NCBI GenBank assembly: GCA_017506865.1 | Contig: JAFCMP010000312.1 | Span: 806,001-870,000 of the forward strand | Length of the DNA stretch: 64,000 bases | DNA from: Tribonema minus | Taxonomy: Eukaryota > Sar > Xanthophyceae > Tribonematales > Tribonemataceae | Direction: 5' to 3' | Part shown: in pieces, positions 43,101 to 54,971 of the stretch | Numbering within the stretch: position 1 is the first letter of the stretch | Layout of the letters: every line of letters starts with the position of its first letter | Made by a program: the position numbers and the translations under genes | The notes under the pieces: model-generated | Told to the model about the DNA's origin: nothing | What the model saw: only the letters and a program-made list of their open reading frames with translations | Database searches by the model: none

Positions 43101-46100
43101 CGCTTTGCAGGGCCTGCTGCTACAGTACATGGCAGCTGTATGTGAGCAACTTATGTAGATTAAGTGTGCGCAAGAGGGCTCTGACTGTTTGCTGGTGAGG
43201 TGATGATGGTGGCAACAGTTGGAGGCAAACAGCAATTCCATAGATTCACTGAGTGGATTTCTTGTGTGCTTGTGTGCTTTAGAGATGTGTTCTTTGCCAG
43301 GTTTTTCAGAAGTGTGTTGTAGCTAAAAGACAGTCATGTACAGCCTAATGTTCACTATGTGAGGCGATGCAGACCGTACAGCCATGCTAAGGTATGGCTG
43401 ATGTGGTTGCGAACTAATCACAACCCTGACCCCAAGTGGGGTTCGGAATGAGCGTAGGTGCATCCGCCCCTCTCTGCTGGCGAATGTGATGGTGCTGTGA
43501 GATAGGGTTGAGGTTTGAACTACGGTTAGATCCAGGACTGGCGTCATGAACTGGGCTAGGTTCAGGCTTTGTATGAGCATTCAGGTTACAATTTGTGGGA
43601 AAGGGTTAGGGTTAGGATATGGGTCGAGCCATGACCTGCAGCAGGGTGTGGCGAGGGTAGGTAAGTTCAAGCTCAGGTGCAGTGACGCTGGGCTAGGGTT
43701 TGGGAAGTTTCAGGTTGCGGTTTTGTGGGATGGGGTTACAGTAGAGTTACGGTTTGGGTATAATCATGACCTGCAGCAGGGGGCAAAGGGGTAGTTTTCA
43801 AGCTTAGGGTTAGGGTTAGGTGCAGTGACGCGCGTGTCCCGAGCATTGGCAGGACAGTGATGAAGCTCATGCTTGCCACGCTTTTGACTCTGATACCTGC
43901 GCGGAAGTATTCAGGTCACAGCTTCGTGGGATTGGATTACGGTTGGGTCATGGGTCAACCCATGGCCAGGAACAGGGCATTGGGAGTTGGTAGGCTTGAT
44001 CAGTACTGCAGTTGCCAGCTGCGCTCAGTAGGGTTTGGTTGGGTGTTCAGGTTACAGTTTCATCGGACCAAGTTGGGGTTTGGGTCAGACCATGACCTGC
44101 AGGGGGATTGAGGGTAGGCAGGGTTAGGGTTAGGGTTAGGGTTGGGGTTACGTTAGGGTTAGGTGTAGTGATGCGCTTTGCCCAAGCATTGGCAGGACAA
44201 TCATTGTGCTCATTCTTGACACGCTGTTGACTCTGGTACGTGTGCTGGAGAATGAAACGATACAAATAACTGAGGTGCTCTATATTGGCAACAGCTGGCA
44301 AGCTCGCCGCTGCTGGACTAGAAGTGTTCTGATCTTGCTGCGCACAGCACTATTATGCTCTTTGTCTCGTCACTGGCAGGGTGCCGTGCACTTCCCAATT
44401 TCTGAATTGTGCGTAACAGCGCCGCTTGTGCATCAGCTGTCAATTCTCGTCGTAGTGCCTTGCTCCAGGCAGTTCACAGCGTGAATGGCACCGCCCCCTC
44501 TACATACTGCATTCTCTCAAATGGTGCATTATGCTGTTGTATGGCAAATTACATGGCGTGGACTGCGTTGTGCTCAAGCGCAGCTAAGCGGCACAAATTA
44601 CGGTAAAATCGTGTCCTTGTTGATTCACTTGTGACAAAATCACAAACAGGTCATATTACAGGCATACATCATACATACATATACATGTATTCATTTTCTC
44701 TCCGTGGCATCGCATGGCAATCACAATTCAACCGCAGGGTATGCAGCTACCTGCAGGGCGGCGGGTGGGAGTCGAGCGGCAGCGTCACCACACTTGAACT
44801 TTTGCCATGTCCAAACCCAGAAGTTCAACACGGAAGAAATCACGTTGCTTTGCACCTCCGCTGTGTGCACCCTCGTATTGCCTTTCCGTTGTCGCAGGGT
44901 ATGCAGCTACCTCCAGGGCGGTGAGTGGGAGTTGAGCGGCAGCGTCACCACACTTGAACTTGCGCCAATGTCCGACCGAGAACTTCAACACGTAATACTT
45001 GAATTGTTTTACATGAGTAGTTGGCTGTGTAATAATGACATTGTTGTTCCTGAGCCTTGTGATCACATTGTTTTTCCTTGGCTTTGTATGCAACCGTATT
45101 GCCTCATTGTCATCGCAGGGTATGCAGCTACCTCCAGGGCAGTGGCTGGGAGTCGAGCGGCAGCGTATGGGGTGCGGGGGGGCTGTTTAATGCCCCTCCC
45201 GTGGCCTGCGAGGCGTGCAGGATAGCGCACAACCTGTGGGTGTGCATGGTGTGCGGCCACATTGGCTGTGGCAGGTGGGTCGAACAATATTGAACTTCAA
45301 CTTCAACTTCAACACGTAGGGGCGTGGCTGAAGCTATCCATGAAATGCGTAGCGCACAACCTGTGTATGCATGGTGTGCGGCCGCACAACCTGTGTATGC
45401 ATGGTGTGCGGCCACATTGGCTGTGGCAGGCGGGCGGAACAATTTTGAAGCCCTGTGTCCCGTATTGCATTATTCAACTTCAACAAGCCGGCTGTGGCTG
45501 TCGCTATGCATGCGATGCGTAGCGCACCACCTGCGGGTGTGCATGGCATGCGGCCACATTGGCTGCGGCAGGTGCGTGGAACAGAAGCTATTCATGCAAT
45601 GCGTAGCACACGGCCTGCGGGTGTGCATGGCGTGTTGCATTTTTCAACTTCAACACGTAGGGTGTGGCTGAAGCTATCCGTGCAATGCGTAGCGCAGAAC
45701 CTGGTGGTGTGCATGGTGTGTGGTGTGAGTGCACACACGAGTACAAGTCAACAAGAAAGCCCCTTTTTTCTTTGCACCTCTTGAACCGGAGGTCTAGAAT
45801 GGGGGGGGGCGGGGACCCCTTGAAGCCAGCCATGTGTAGGTTGATGCGGGCGATGTATGATTGGTGGTGGCTAGGGTGTGATTTGCGCTTGACGGGTCCA
45901 CAGAGGTTGATACATGCATGGGCTGCTCTATATGCTGCTGAACTTGTGGAGGTGTTGCAAGCTGCGCCTCACCTCCGCCTGCGCTCTGTGGCAGGAGCCG
46001 GCAGTTAGGGTGAGGGTCAGGATTAGGGCTAACCCTAACCCCAACCCTCTTCGCTCACGGAGGCTGCGGCATCCGCGCCTGTCTCAGTATATGCATGGAT

Positions 46101-49100
46101 ACTTGTATGCTTTGCGCTGCCGGTACAGTTACACCGTCGAGCACGCCAAGGCGCACCACGTGCAGATGTCGCCAATGGCACGTCGCCATTTGAAGTAGAC
46201 GCACTCGCTGACTACCGCTGATGCGGGCGTGTCTTCTTCATCTGGCGTTGTCTGTCAACGACATCACTGCTGACGCGAGTGAGACTCTCACTCGCAACTC
46301 TTATTCGCGCCCTCTGTACAGGTACACCGCCGAGCACGCTAAGGCGCACCACGCGCAGACGGGCCACACGTACAGCCTGGAGCTGAGCACTGGTCGCATC
46401 TGGGACTACAGGCGAGTCGGAGCACTGCTGCTGCCTGATGTCATTGCCCTATTTGTAGATATCAACCCAGAAAAATCATTGTGTTTGTCGCAGATCGCAG
46501 ACCTTTTTCTGCGTCCTGGTCCCAGTCGTGTCTACGCCGTGCCATTGAAGCTGAAGTTGTATGTTTGCTGAGCACTGGGCGCATTTGGGACTACAGGCGA
46601 GTCGGAGCACTGCGACTGCCTGATGTTGTCGCCGTGAACATTTATTAGGTTCTCAACATCATTCCGTTATGATGAATAATGTCCTGTAAATTGCAAATTT
46701 CATGTTAAGTTTCTCAACATTATTCCTTTATAATACATGATGAACAAGGTCCTGTAAATCGCAAATGTCATGTTCTGGTCCAGGTGTGGCGTTTCGCTGA
46801 GTAAGTTGAAGTTGCGTACCTGAGCGCTGATGCAGATCTGGACCTGCAGGCGAGTCGGAGCGCTGCTGCTGTTGACCTTCTTTGGTAAACGATTCAACAG
46901 ATTCATTGATTTCTTGTCGCGGGCACCGTGTGCTCTATGGCAGCGACGCCTGAACGACAGTTGTACTTTGACGTATATGCTGCAAGGGACATGTATGCAC
47001 GTGTACATACACAGCCAGCCATTTATGATCTAGAACTAGCCCTGCCATCGGTTGTGTTGATCATCATCACCGTCATCAGCGGCAATTGCTGCACGCACCG
47101 CATGCTGCGCGGCGGCGACACGTGGACGATAGTATGTTGACGTGCCATGGCTGACACACACATATACATTGCAGGCCCCTTTCCAAAGTCGCATCTGCAT
47201 CTGTTTGTGTGTATTGTTTTGTTGATCATCACCACCAGCGGGGGCAGCACCTCGACTAATGATGTCCTTACATTCGCGCCACCACCTTCATACGCACAGT
47301 GAGCCGTTTTCTGGAACTACCCCTCCTATGTATGTGTTGATCATCACCATCAACAGCGGCGATCGCTGCGTGCACTGCGTGCTGCGCGGCGGCGACACGT
47401 GGACGACAGTATTTTCACGTGACACAGCTTACATACACAGCTACTTCGAAGTACATCGCAAGCCGCCTTTCTAACGTCGCCTCTGTTCGTGTCTACCATA
47501 TCTTCACCATCATCAACAGCGGCGATCGCTATGTGCACCGCGTGCTGCGCGGCGGCGACACGTGAACCTACGTGAGGAACATACATGCGTGCACACATCG
47601 TGATGACACACACAACACATCGTAGTACAGTGGTGACAATACATTTCTAACGTCGCTTCTGCTCGTGTCCACCACTTTTTTCAATATCACCAACAGCGGC
47701 GATCGCTACGTGCACCGCGTGCTGCGCGGCGGCGACACGTGGACGCTGGGCGCCCCCGACCTGTCAGGTCTGGGCGTCGGAATGAACGGCAAAGGCGGCA
47801 AGCTGTACTGGTAAGTGGACTGACGCAGATCCGCACCTGGTGAGGCTCTCCAAGCGCGGTTTTGCGCTGCAGCTCAAGTTTTTGGACGTTTACTTATTGA
47901 GTTTACTTTTGAAGAGCGCGGCCCAGGGCATCTTGTAAGTGAAAACAAATGGCAAAGGCGACAAGCTGTCCTGGTAAGCACACTGATGAGAGCTCGTGTT
48001 TAATCAGGCAGGCAATGCATTGGAAGAGCGTTCGCCGGCGTGGCCAAGAAAACTGACAAACATTTACTAATTTGGAAGGCACACTTACGTGGGGCTTCCA
48101 ATGGGAACAGCAAAGGCGGCAAGCTGTTCTGGTAAGTGGACTGACACAGATCCGGGCCTGATGCGGATCTGCGGTCTGCAGCTCAAGTTTGTTCACCTTT
48201 ACTGCTTAGAGTCTGCTGTTGAAGTACGTGGTCTGCAGACCAAGTAGGCCGGCAACGCTTGGTAAGAGCATTCACTGGCGTAGCCTCGAAACTGGACAAC
48301 TAATCGCAAATTAGGAAGGCACAATTATGTGGGACTTGGCATTGGCGGCAAACCGTACAAGTGAGCAGAGCAATCCAAGTCTGCCGTCTGATGAGACTCT
48401 TCCTGCGTTTCTCCCACTGCCGTCACGTGTGTCGCCATCTGTCGTCGCTGCTTGAAGCATATGACTTGCGGGCCTCGGCATGAACGGCAAAGGCTGCAGG
48501 CTGTACCGGTGAGCAGCAGAATGATGTAAAGTTGCGCAAAATTGGACAGGTAACCACCTCAAAGGCCATCTCAAATGCCAAAAACGGCGACGGACGATAC
48601 AAAGGCATGGGGCACGTCTGTCGCCTGCGCTGTTTCTCTGCCGCAGGGAGGAGCGCGATGACAGCCAAATGAGTTCTTTGGTTGTGTTCTAACAGCTGTA
48701 CACTTCAAAGCGTGGGATCTGCAGCGATTCTACTGTTGCAGCGTTTGTACCGCAGTGCGTACAGCCCCTGCCTTATGTAAGGGGTTTCGGTGCGTCTGCA
48801 CACATCATGGCGCAATGTCAATGTAGCCGCTTGCATCAGAATGAACTACCCAGGGTTTCTCAAATGCCCATTTACGTTTCAAAAGCTCTACGACTTTAAA
48901 GAGTGGGATTTGCAGCGATTCTACTGTTGTAGCGCTTGTACCGTACTGCACACAGCCCCTCCCCTGCCCCTAGGGGTTTCGGTGCCCCTGCATACATCAT
49001 TGCGCAATGTAGCCGCCAGATTAGAAAAGTTATTCAAGCTTGCCAACCAGCTGTTCGCTGCTCCACTGCCGCACGGAGGAGAACGACCACTGTGAATCCA

Positions 49101-52100
49101 CTGTGAATCCGCATGAATGAACTTTGTATCCATGGCATGCAGCAACAGCGGACGCCGCATGCTCTGGCGTGACAACACCCCAATCAGCAGTACATGCGGT
49201 GCGCTCAGAGCGAAAGCTGCCACAAATGGCCGGAGACCCCTTGTATCTCCCTGCATCGCAACGAATCACCCACTGGCACTCATTTGCCGCTCCGTACCGC
49301 AGGGAGGAGAACGACGACTGCGGATAGGTCCAACGCTAACCCTCAACCTAACCCTATGTTTGTTGAAGCATGCTGTACCCCAGCGCTCAGAGCGGAAGCT
49401 GCCACAGATGTGCGGAGACCCCTTGCATGAGTCCCTGCTCTCAGAGCGAGAGCTTCCACAAATGGCCGGAGACCCCTTGCATGAGTCACTCCAGCGTATC
49501 TCCCTGCATCGCAACGCATTATCCACTGGTGCCCACTTGCTGCTCTTTACCGTAGGGAGGAGGATGATGACTGTGGCTAGGTTTTACCCTCACCCTAACC
49601 CTAACCCTATGTTGAAAGGACAGCAATCATATTCTTGAAGCGCTTCTGCCGCCGTGCACCGCCCCTGCCCCAAGAACATCCAGTGTGCCCGCATGCGCTG
49701 CAGCGCAAGAGTCAGCGCACATTCGTGTAAGCGCCTGCATCAAAACAGTTCACCCATGGATCCCCCATTTACCCATTTGCTGCTGCGTACTGCAGGGAGG
49801 AGGACGATGACTGCGGTCAGGCCGAACCCTAACCCTCAACCTAACCCTATGTTGAAAGGACGGCGATCATATTCTTGAAGCGCTTGTGCCGCCGTGCGCA
49901 GCCCCTGCCCCCGAGTTGTCGCCGCCTGCATCGCAACGAATCACCTGCTGGCACGTCTCTACTGGTTTGCTGCGACAGGGAGGAGGATGACGACTGCGGG
50001 TCCACGGAGTGCAGCGACGGTGGCCGCCGCAAGCTCTGGGCCGTGGCGCGCGAGTACGACACGCTGCTGGCCACGCAGCTGGACGAGCAGCAGGTAACTG
50101 CCGTGAGGTGTAACTGCCACAACTGCCCTGCAGAATTGCCGCCACAGGTCTGGGTCAAGCATATGATTGTTGCATTGGCGCAAACGACTTGCACGCACTC
50201 TTGCACTTCAATTCATGATTGGAAGCTAAAGATTGAAGTGTGTGATCACGTGGCGCTGCTCGGCTGTGGCGCGCGAGTACGACACGCTGCTGGCCACGCA
50301 GCTTGACGAGCAGCAGTCAACTGCCGTGCCGTGAGGTGCAACTGCCACGTGGAACTGCCCATCACAGGTTTCAGTCAGGCACATTATCGTTTGAGTAGAA
50401 GTTGAAGGGTTGTTCTTTAACCACGTTGCGCTGCTCCGCGCAAGCTTTGGGCCGTGGGGTGCGAGTACTGACACGCTGCTGGCCACGCAGCTGGACGAGC
50501 AGCAGGTAACTGCCAGATGTAACTGCCATGCGTAACTGCCCACCGCAGGTTCGGGTATGTCCCTTATTCTCCTATACATTGCTGTACGATTCCCCTTGCT
50601 CTCACATACCAACATACCCCCTACATACCCCTCACTTTCCGAGGGGCTCGACAGGCGTACCATCCTCACATGTACCTGCACCCCAATTTTCTCAAATACC
50701 TAGTCTACATACCTCCCTTATTTCTTGAACACTGCAGAGTACATACCTCTCCTGCTTCCGTCGGGCATTTTCCTATGTATGGCTACAATCCCCTTGGTCT
50801 CTCGCCTTACAGGCATAACCCCTCATTCTCCAGTCAGGACCACTATGAGGCAGTTATCGGCTGCAGAGAGCTTGGGCTCTCAGATACCAACCCTCCTCCC
50901 TCATTTTCTCACAAACACACTCCTCATTTTCTTTCAGGACCACTAAGAGTATCTCTCATGATCATATACCCGACATTCCCCTATAAAGGCTACAATCCTC
51001 TTGGCCTCTTACTATCCCCCCGATTTCCTTACAAGCATACTCGTCATTCTCTCTCAAGACCACTATGAGGCGCTCATCAGTCGCATCATCGCAGAGGAGG
51101 CTCAGAGAACTTGGTCTCTCACACACCAACATACCCCCTCGTTTCTTACATACATACCCCTAACTAACTCGCTTTCTCAGGACCACTACGAGGCGCTCAT
51201 CAGCCGCATCATTGCAGAGGAGGCTCAGCAGAACGCCGCGGAGGCTCAGTTCACGCATGAGGACCACCTGCAGGCAAGATTTGTGTAGAAGTATTTATGA
51301 TGAAAACGAATCAACAGCCAATACTTATTCGCATACAAACACACATACCTGCGACTACCACCACTACGCCGCCGGCTCTTGCTACCACAGTGTCGGACAC
51401 CAACTACTTCTTCAATGCATTCAATTGTTTGTAGTGAATGAATGTGCATCTGAGGATCAATGTGTATCCGTTTGCAGGTGTCACAATCGCGTGAGGGCGC
51501 CCTCACAATCATGCCCTAAAAAAGCGGCGCGACACACTGCTTGGCAAGGACACAGTTCAACAACACAACTTGAAGTATTACCACTTATCTAAACAAACAA
51601 GTGCTGTATATTTCCATTCAATGTGTATACGCGTGCAGGTGTCACAATTACGAGAGGACGTTCAAGCCCTAGAGGAACGACGCAATGCGCTGCTTGGCGA
51701 GCTGCAAACTTCAACAAAAATACTTCATCAACACAACACTGAAGGATCGCCAACAACTGTGAATGATTGTTTATTCACTTTTGATGATCAATGTGCAGGT
51801 ATCACAATTGCGGGAGGACGTCCATACGCTAGAAGAACGACGCGATGCGCTGCTTAGTGAACTGCGCTCCGCTCAGGAGGAGTGCCGCCTGCTGCACGCA
51901 GGGAACTCCACGCTCATGCACGAGCAACGCGAAGCCAAGGTATGCATGTCACAATACCTACGCTACCCCTGTTGTGCTCATACCTACTTACCCCTATTGT
52001 ATACGAGCAGCGCGAGGCCAAGGTGTGCATGCCACAATGCCTACCGTACCTACCTGCCCCGACATGTTACCATACATACATACCCTCACTGCACTGCCTG

Positions 52101-54971
52101 CCTGCCCCTGGCATCTACTTATTTTCGCGCCCTGTTGGCCTACGTGATAGAGTAACATGAGGCAATGCGATCTGAAAATGCACCTCCATACATTGATACC
52201 GTGATGCCGCTCGTTTGAGTGAAATGAGGCCGGGAGACCCCACAACCGCACCCTCATGCCTGCGATGGAGTGTCAGCTTGTAATGGAAATGACTGTCGTT
52301 CGGGGGCAAGATCGCGCAGGAGTAGGGTAAGAGTTAGGGTTACAATCGCGTTCAGGATTGGGTTTCGGGCATTTTTTTGCCATCTGCTGCGGTGCCGCGC
52401 GCCGGAAGCCAAACTGGGTTCATCTATCAATAATGTTTTTCATGACAATAGGGGAAGTATGGGCATGGGCGCTGTTTCGTAGCAGCTGCAAGCTTCGCTG
52501 CCTTTCAAACACCCACAAATGGTGGGGGGCGCCTTCCGCAACTTTTGCTCTTGTTCTCGCCTCTCCCGTTGACACTGACAGGCACGCCACAATTAATCTG
52601 CACTGCCGCCTCAGACTACTTGATACATGTGGGCGTTGCTATGGAACACTTCTGTTCTTGCCTGCTTCCAGCAACGCAACCGACAGCAGCTGGGGCATTC
52701 CCCTCCACTTGCGCTGCCTGGCAATCATGACACGCAGCAGATTGCACTGGGTGCTTTGAACGCAACCAGGCAACTATGTACCTAGCATCGGTCGAGACCC
52801 GCTTTCGAATACAGTAGAGATGCTGATCCACGAGGTCTGCGTCAGCAGTATGGTTGGTACTTCAACTACATGCGCTATGGCCACTACTTCAACTGCTCGC
52901 GAGGTGCGCTGCAGTCACCAGGCTGACTACGACCTTGCTACACATCGGACCCGCGGCCAGGAACAGCATCATGAGCACATGCTGATTGCCACCGTTCGCT
53001 CTCCTCATCCTAACCCTAACCCATAACCCCACTTGTAGGCGGAGGTCGGGCGGCTGCGTGCGGAGGCGGCGCGGGAGCGCGCGAGCTGCGAGACCATGGT
53101 GCGTCACACTTGAAGATCAAATCTTGAAGCTTGAACTTGGAGCTTGACCATGTCACAAACCTGCAGAACAAATGTGCGACACACTGCAAGACCATGGTGC
53201 GTCACACTTGAAGTTTTCACTCAAGAAGCGCAGAAGAGCGGGAGACGCACTGCGCTTGAAGAAGCATGAGCGCAGATCAAGAAAATCTGAGTGGGCGCCC
53301 GCGAACTTCAACCTGCGCTTTTAGGGATGCGTCACATATTAGCACCTGTGCGCAGTTGCCGGTGGCAGTGCTCAGTGATGAGGTCTCAGCAGGCTCTTCG
53401 GGTCAGGGCTAGGTCTGCGGTGACGCTGAACTCACTGCGTGTGCGCTCGACGCCACCGGTTTCTGTACTCTGAAATGGGCGTGATCAGCAGCTATTTCTT
53501 GGATGAGTGAAAGAATGCATGTAGCCCCCCCTGAGAGAGGCCGGGGGCTGTTCAGCTCGTGCACGCAGGCTAGCCCCAACCCTAACTCTAACCAAAAGTG
53601 CACACACACGTACAGCACTCGCACTGGGATGATGCATGTCAGGCTGCTTAGGTTTAGGGTTAAGGGTAGGGTGAGGCTCAACACATGGGGAGGATGGATC
53701 ATTGTGCCCAGCACATGTATTGAAGCAGCAAGCCACGAGGCAACTGCGCATGTATGACTGAATGCGTGTGTATGCGCAGCAAGTGCGCTGCAAGGCAGAA
53801 TGCTTGCGACAGCACCCAGGTGGGAACGCCACACACTTGAAGTTGAGCTCACGCACTCCATGTACACGCGTGCAGTGCCGCCAACCCGAGCTGCAGTTTG
53901 CTCGTGTGTGTGCTTGGTACATGCGCACGCAGGCGCACAGACACCCACACAAGCAAGGCTTCTTTGCGCGCACTTGATGGTGTGCCTCAAAGTACATACA
54001 TGTTGTGATACGCACTTATGTTTTGAACGGAATGTTGATCGAGATACATTTTCACATGATACCTACCCCTGCAGGTGGCCGACCTGGAGCAGCAAGTGTC
54101 GGATCTCACCTTTTACATCAAGGCACAGGCCAAGGTGCAGCAGAGCAAGCACAGGGCAGATTTGGAGGGAGGCCAGGTAAGCCCTGGAACAAATGTACGT
54201 TGCCCTTAAGGTTAGGGTGAGGGTTAGGTTTGAGGCAAGGTGAGCCCTAAGCATTGCCCTTGGACGCATACTTCTTCCCAGCCTGACACATGGCAGCTCA
54301 TCATTTGATTGTGTTTTTCATAGCAGCAGAGCAAGCACAGAGCAGATCTGGAGGGAGGCCAGGTAAGCACAAGGATACAGGAGCGTATTGCATTGCCCTT
54401 TGATGCGCGCTTTTTCCGCCAGGTAAGCACGAGAGGGAGATGTGTGCCTTGCCCTTTGAAGCACGCTTCCCCTTTGACACATGGCAGTCTTGGCTCGTCA
54501 GTAAATTCAGCCTCCGTCCAGGTAAGCACGAGGATAAAGGTATGCGTATTGCCCTTCAAAGCGCGCTTTGTCCCAGCTTGATGCATGGCAGCTTTAGCTT
54601 GTTATGTGGCAACGTTTGTCATAGCAAGTGGTTCTAGCACCGGCAACTCTTGCAACTGCCAAAAAGACATGCAGGAGGGACCAAATGAGGACCAAAGACT
54701 ACTGCTGTACATGAATGTTAAATATACTTCTAGTGCACAGCTGCTAAGCTCCAATGCATCAGCGGCCATGGTGCATGCCACCTGCTTCGCCTCGGACACG
54801 CTGTTAACCCTGACCCTAACTCTAACCGCCTCTGCATAGGTCATGCTGGGCGCTGCCGAAGGCAAAGCAGGGGGCGGCGGCGGCAACGGCAACGGCGGCG
54901 GCGGCAGCGGAAATTCGCTGCGCGACAAGTTGCAGCGCAGGCTCGCGGAGAAGCGCCGACAGTCGCGATGA
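40117..54971 (+). CDS. BRAP2-type RING / UBP zinc-finger / coiled-coil protein
   Basis: Homologue of BRCA1-associated protein 2, a cytosolic E3-like protein of ubiquitin and Ras-MAPK signalling. Twelve exons: 40117-40488, 41254-41380, 42392-42836, 45119-45274, 46322-46411, 47697-47810, 49979-50093, 51181-51273, 51799-51939, 53039-53098, 54075-54176 and 54840-54971, giving 648 residues with every phase agreeing. Order: BRAP2 N-terminal RRM-like domain (about 60-160, LLCFIALP ... AAYNGRKVC), Ala-rich linker (185-250), RING (Cys263/266 TCAVCLDRLD to Cys314/317), UBP zinc finger (CEAC 345-348, CMVCGHIGCGR, IWDY, GDRYVHRVLRGGDTW), acidic stretch, coiled coil (VSQLREDVHTLEERR; VADLEQQVSDLTFYIKAQ), basic C-terminus. 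The RING lacks several zinc ligands between its first and last Cys pairs. Introns 5 and 8 use GC donors. The acceptor of exon 3 and a possible small exon between 53098 and 54075 are the weakest points. Confidence 0.85.
42436..42660 (+). repeat. GCG/GCA triplet repeat encoding poly-Ala
   Basis: A near-continuous run of GCN codons in the third BRAP2 exon encodes three poly-Ala blocks separated by two charged HREH/VDEGAAEAK segments. EHRDAS and HREHREAS look like a duplicated unit. Confidence 0.8.
43590..44165. repeat. Telomere-like and local tandem repeats in BRAP2 intron 3
   Basis: A unit with ATGACCTGCAGCAGGG and TTTGTGGGATGGGGTTA-type landmarks recurs about four times. Blocks of GGGTTAGGGTTA lie between, strongest at about 44115-44165. 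No exon copy is evident in it. Confidence 0.65.
44735..44965 (+). repeat. Echo array of the exon 4 acceptor, BRAP2 homologue
   Basis: Copies at about 44738-44795 and 44895-44955 of the acceptor plus 45-50 bp of exon 4 (GTATGCAGCTACCTCCAGGG ... GAGCGGCAGCGT), then shared ACCACACTTGAACTT intron text. The real exon starts at 45119. Confidence 0.88.
45300..45730 (+). repeat. Echo array of the exon 4 donor, BRAP2 homologue
   Basis: Five copies (from about 45340, 45385, 45510, 45590 and 45680) of the exon end encoding the IAHNLWVCMVCGHIGCGR zinc-knuckle. Spacers are CTTCAACTTCAAC plus GTGTGGCTGAAGC. Partial UBP finger codons therefore occur six times in 450 bp. Confidence 0.88.
46115..46165 (+). 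repeat. Echo of the exon 5 acceptor, BRAP2 homologue
   Basis: TACACCGTCGAGCACGCCAA and following CACCACGTGCAGA copy the first 40 bp of exon 5 (YTAEHAKAHH) about 200 bp upstream of the real start at 46322. Confidence 0.8.
46560..46875 (+). repeat. Echoes of the exon 5 GC donor, BRAP2 homologue
   Basis: Copies at about 46565-46630 and 46820-46870 repeat the exon end (STGRIWDY) and keep the unusual GCGAGT donor with GCGAGTCGGAGC following, so the GC donor predates or accompanied the duplications. Confidence 0.85.
47050..47575 (+). repeat. Echo array of the exon 6 acceptor, BRAP2 homologue
   Basis: Three copies (about 47070-47130, 47350-47410 and 47510-47565) of the acceptor plus 50-60 bp of exon 6 (YVHRVLRGGDTW), before the real exon at 47697. 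Similarity increases toward the real exon. Confidence 0.88.
47935..48515 (+). repeat. Echo array of the exon 6 donor, BRAP2 homologue
   Basis: Copies near 47945-47980, 48100-48145, 48335-48365 and 48470-48510 of the exon end (NGKGGKLYW) with a TGGTAAGT donor, or decayed forms (GTGAGC) in the last two. Confidence 0.82.
48640..49830 (+). repeat. Echo array of the exon 7 acceptor, BRAP2 homologue
   Basis: Five copies (near 48646, 49073, 49310, 49553 and 49793) of the acceptor plus about 25 bp of exon 7 (GGAGGAGGATGACGACTGC). They are embedded in 240-bp units with AATGGCCGGAGACCCCTTG and CATCGCAACGAATCACC landmarks, and in several units telomere-like CCTAACCCT. Confidence 0.85.
50260..50520 (+). 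repeat. Echo array of the exon 7 donor, BRAP2 homologue
   Basis: Copies at about 50264-50320 and 50450-50515 of the exon end (REYDTLLATQLDEQQ). The second keeps an intact CAG/GTAACTG donor but has a frame-breaking extra base. Confidence 0.88.
50835..51110 (+). repeat. Echo array of the exon 8 acceptor, BRAP2 homologue
   Basis: Copies near 50838, 50938 and 51058 of CAGGACCACTATGAGGC. The last covers about 45 bp (EALISRIIAEEAQ). Spacers are pyrimidine-rich with CATACCCC/CATTTTCTC. Confidence 0.85.
51470..51715 (+). repeat. Echoes of the exon 9 acceptor, BRAP2 homologue
   Basis: A short copy near 51476 and a long one from 51639 that still reads VSQLREDVQALEERRNALLG in frame after a good TGCAG acceptor. 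It has no donor, and retaining it up to the real exon (160 nt) would shift the frame, so it is more likely an echo than an alternative exon. Confidence 0.8.
52005..52040 (+). repeat. Echo of the exon 9 donor, BRAP2 homologue
   Basis: CGAGCAGCGCGAGGCCAAGG followed by TGTGCATG copies the end of exon 9 (HEQREAK) and its donor at 51939/51940. Confidence 0.8.
53185..53220 (+). repeat. Echo of the exon 10 donor, BRAP2 homologue
   Basis: CTGCAAGACCATGGTGCGTC copies the exon 10 end and donor at 53098/53099, with CACACTTGAAG following in both. Confidence 0.8.
54320..54540 (+). repeat. Echo array of the exon 11 donor, BRAP2 homologue
   Basis: A good copy at about 54324-54370 (AGCAAGCACAGAGCAGATCT to GGCCAGGTAAGC), then two short ones near 54418 and 54516 keeping only CCAGGTAAGCACGAG. 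The spacers share GCATTGCCCTTTGA. Confidence 0.85.

Noticed and set aside
53762-53818. A small extra BRAP2 exon (QVRCKAECLRQHP)
   Set aside because: It has usable AG and GT signals but leaves the wrong phase for the next exon; skipping it joins exons 10 and 11 in phase 0.
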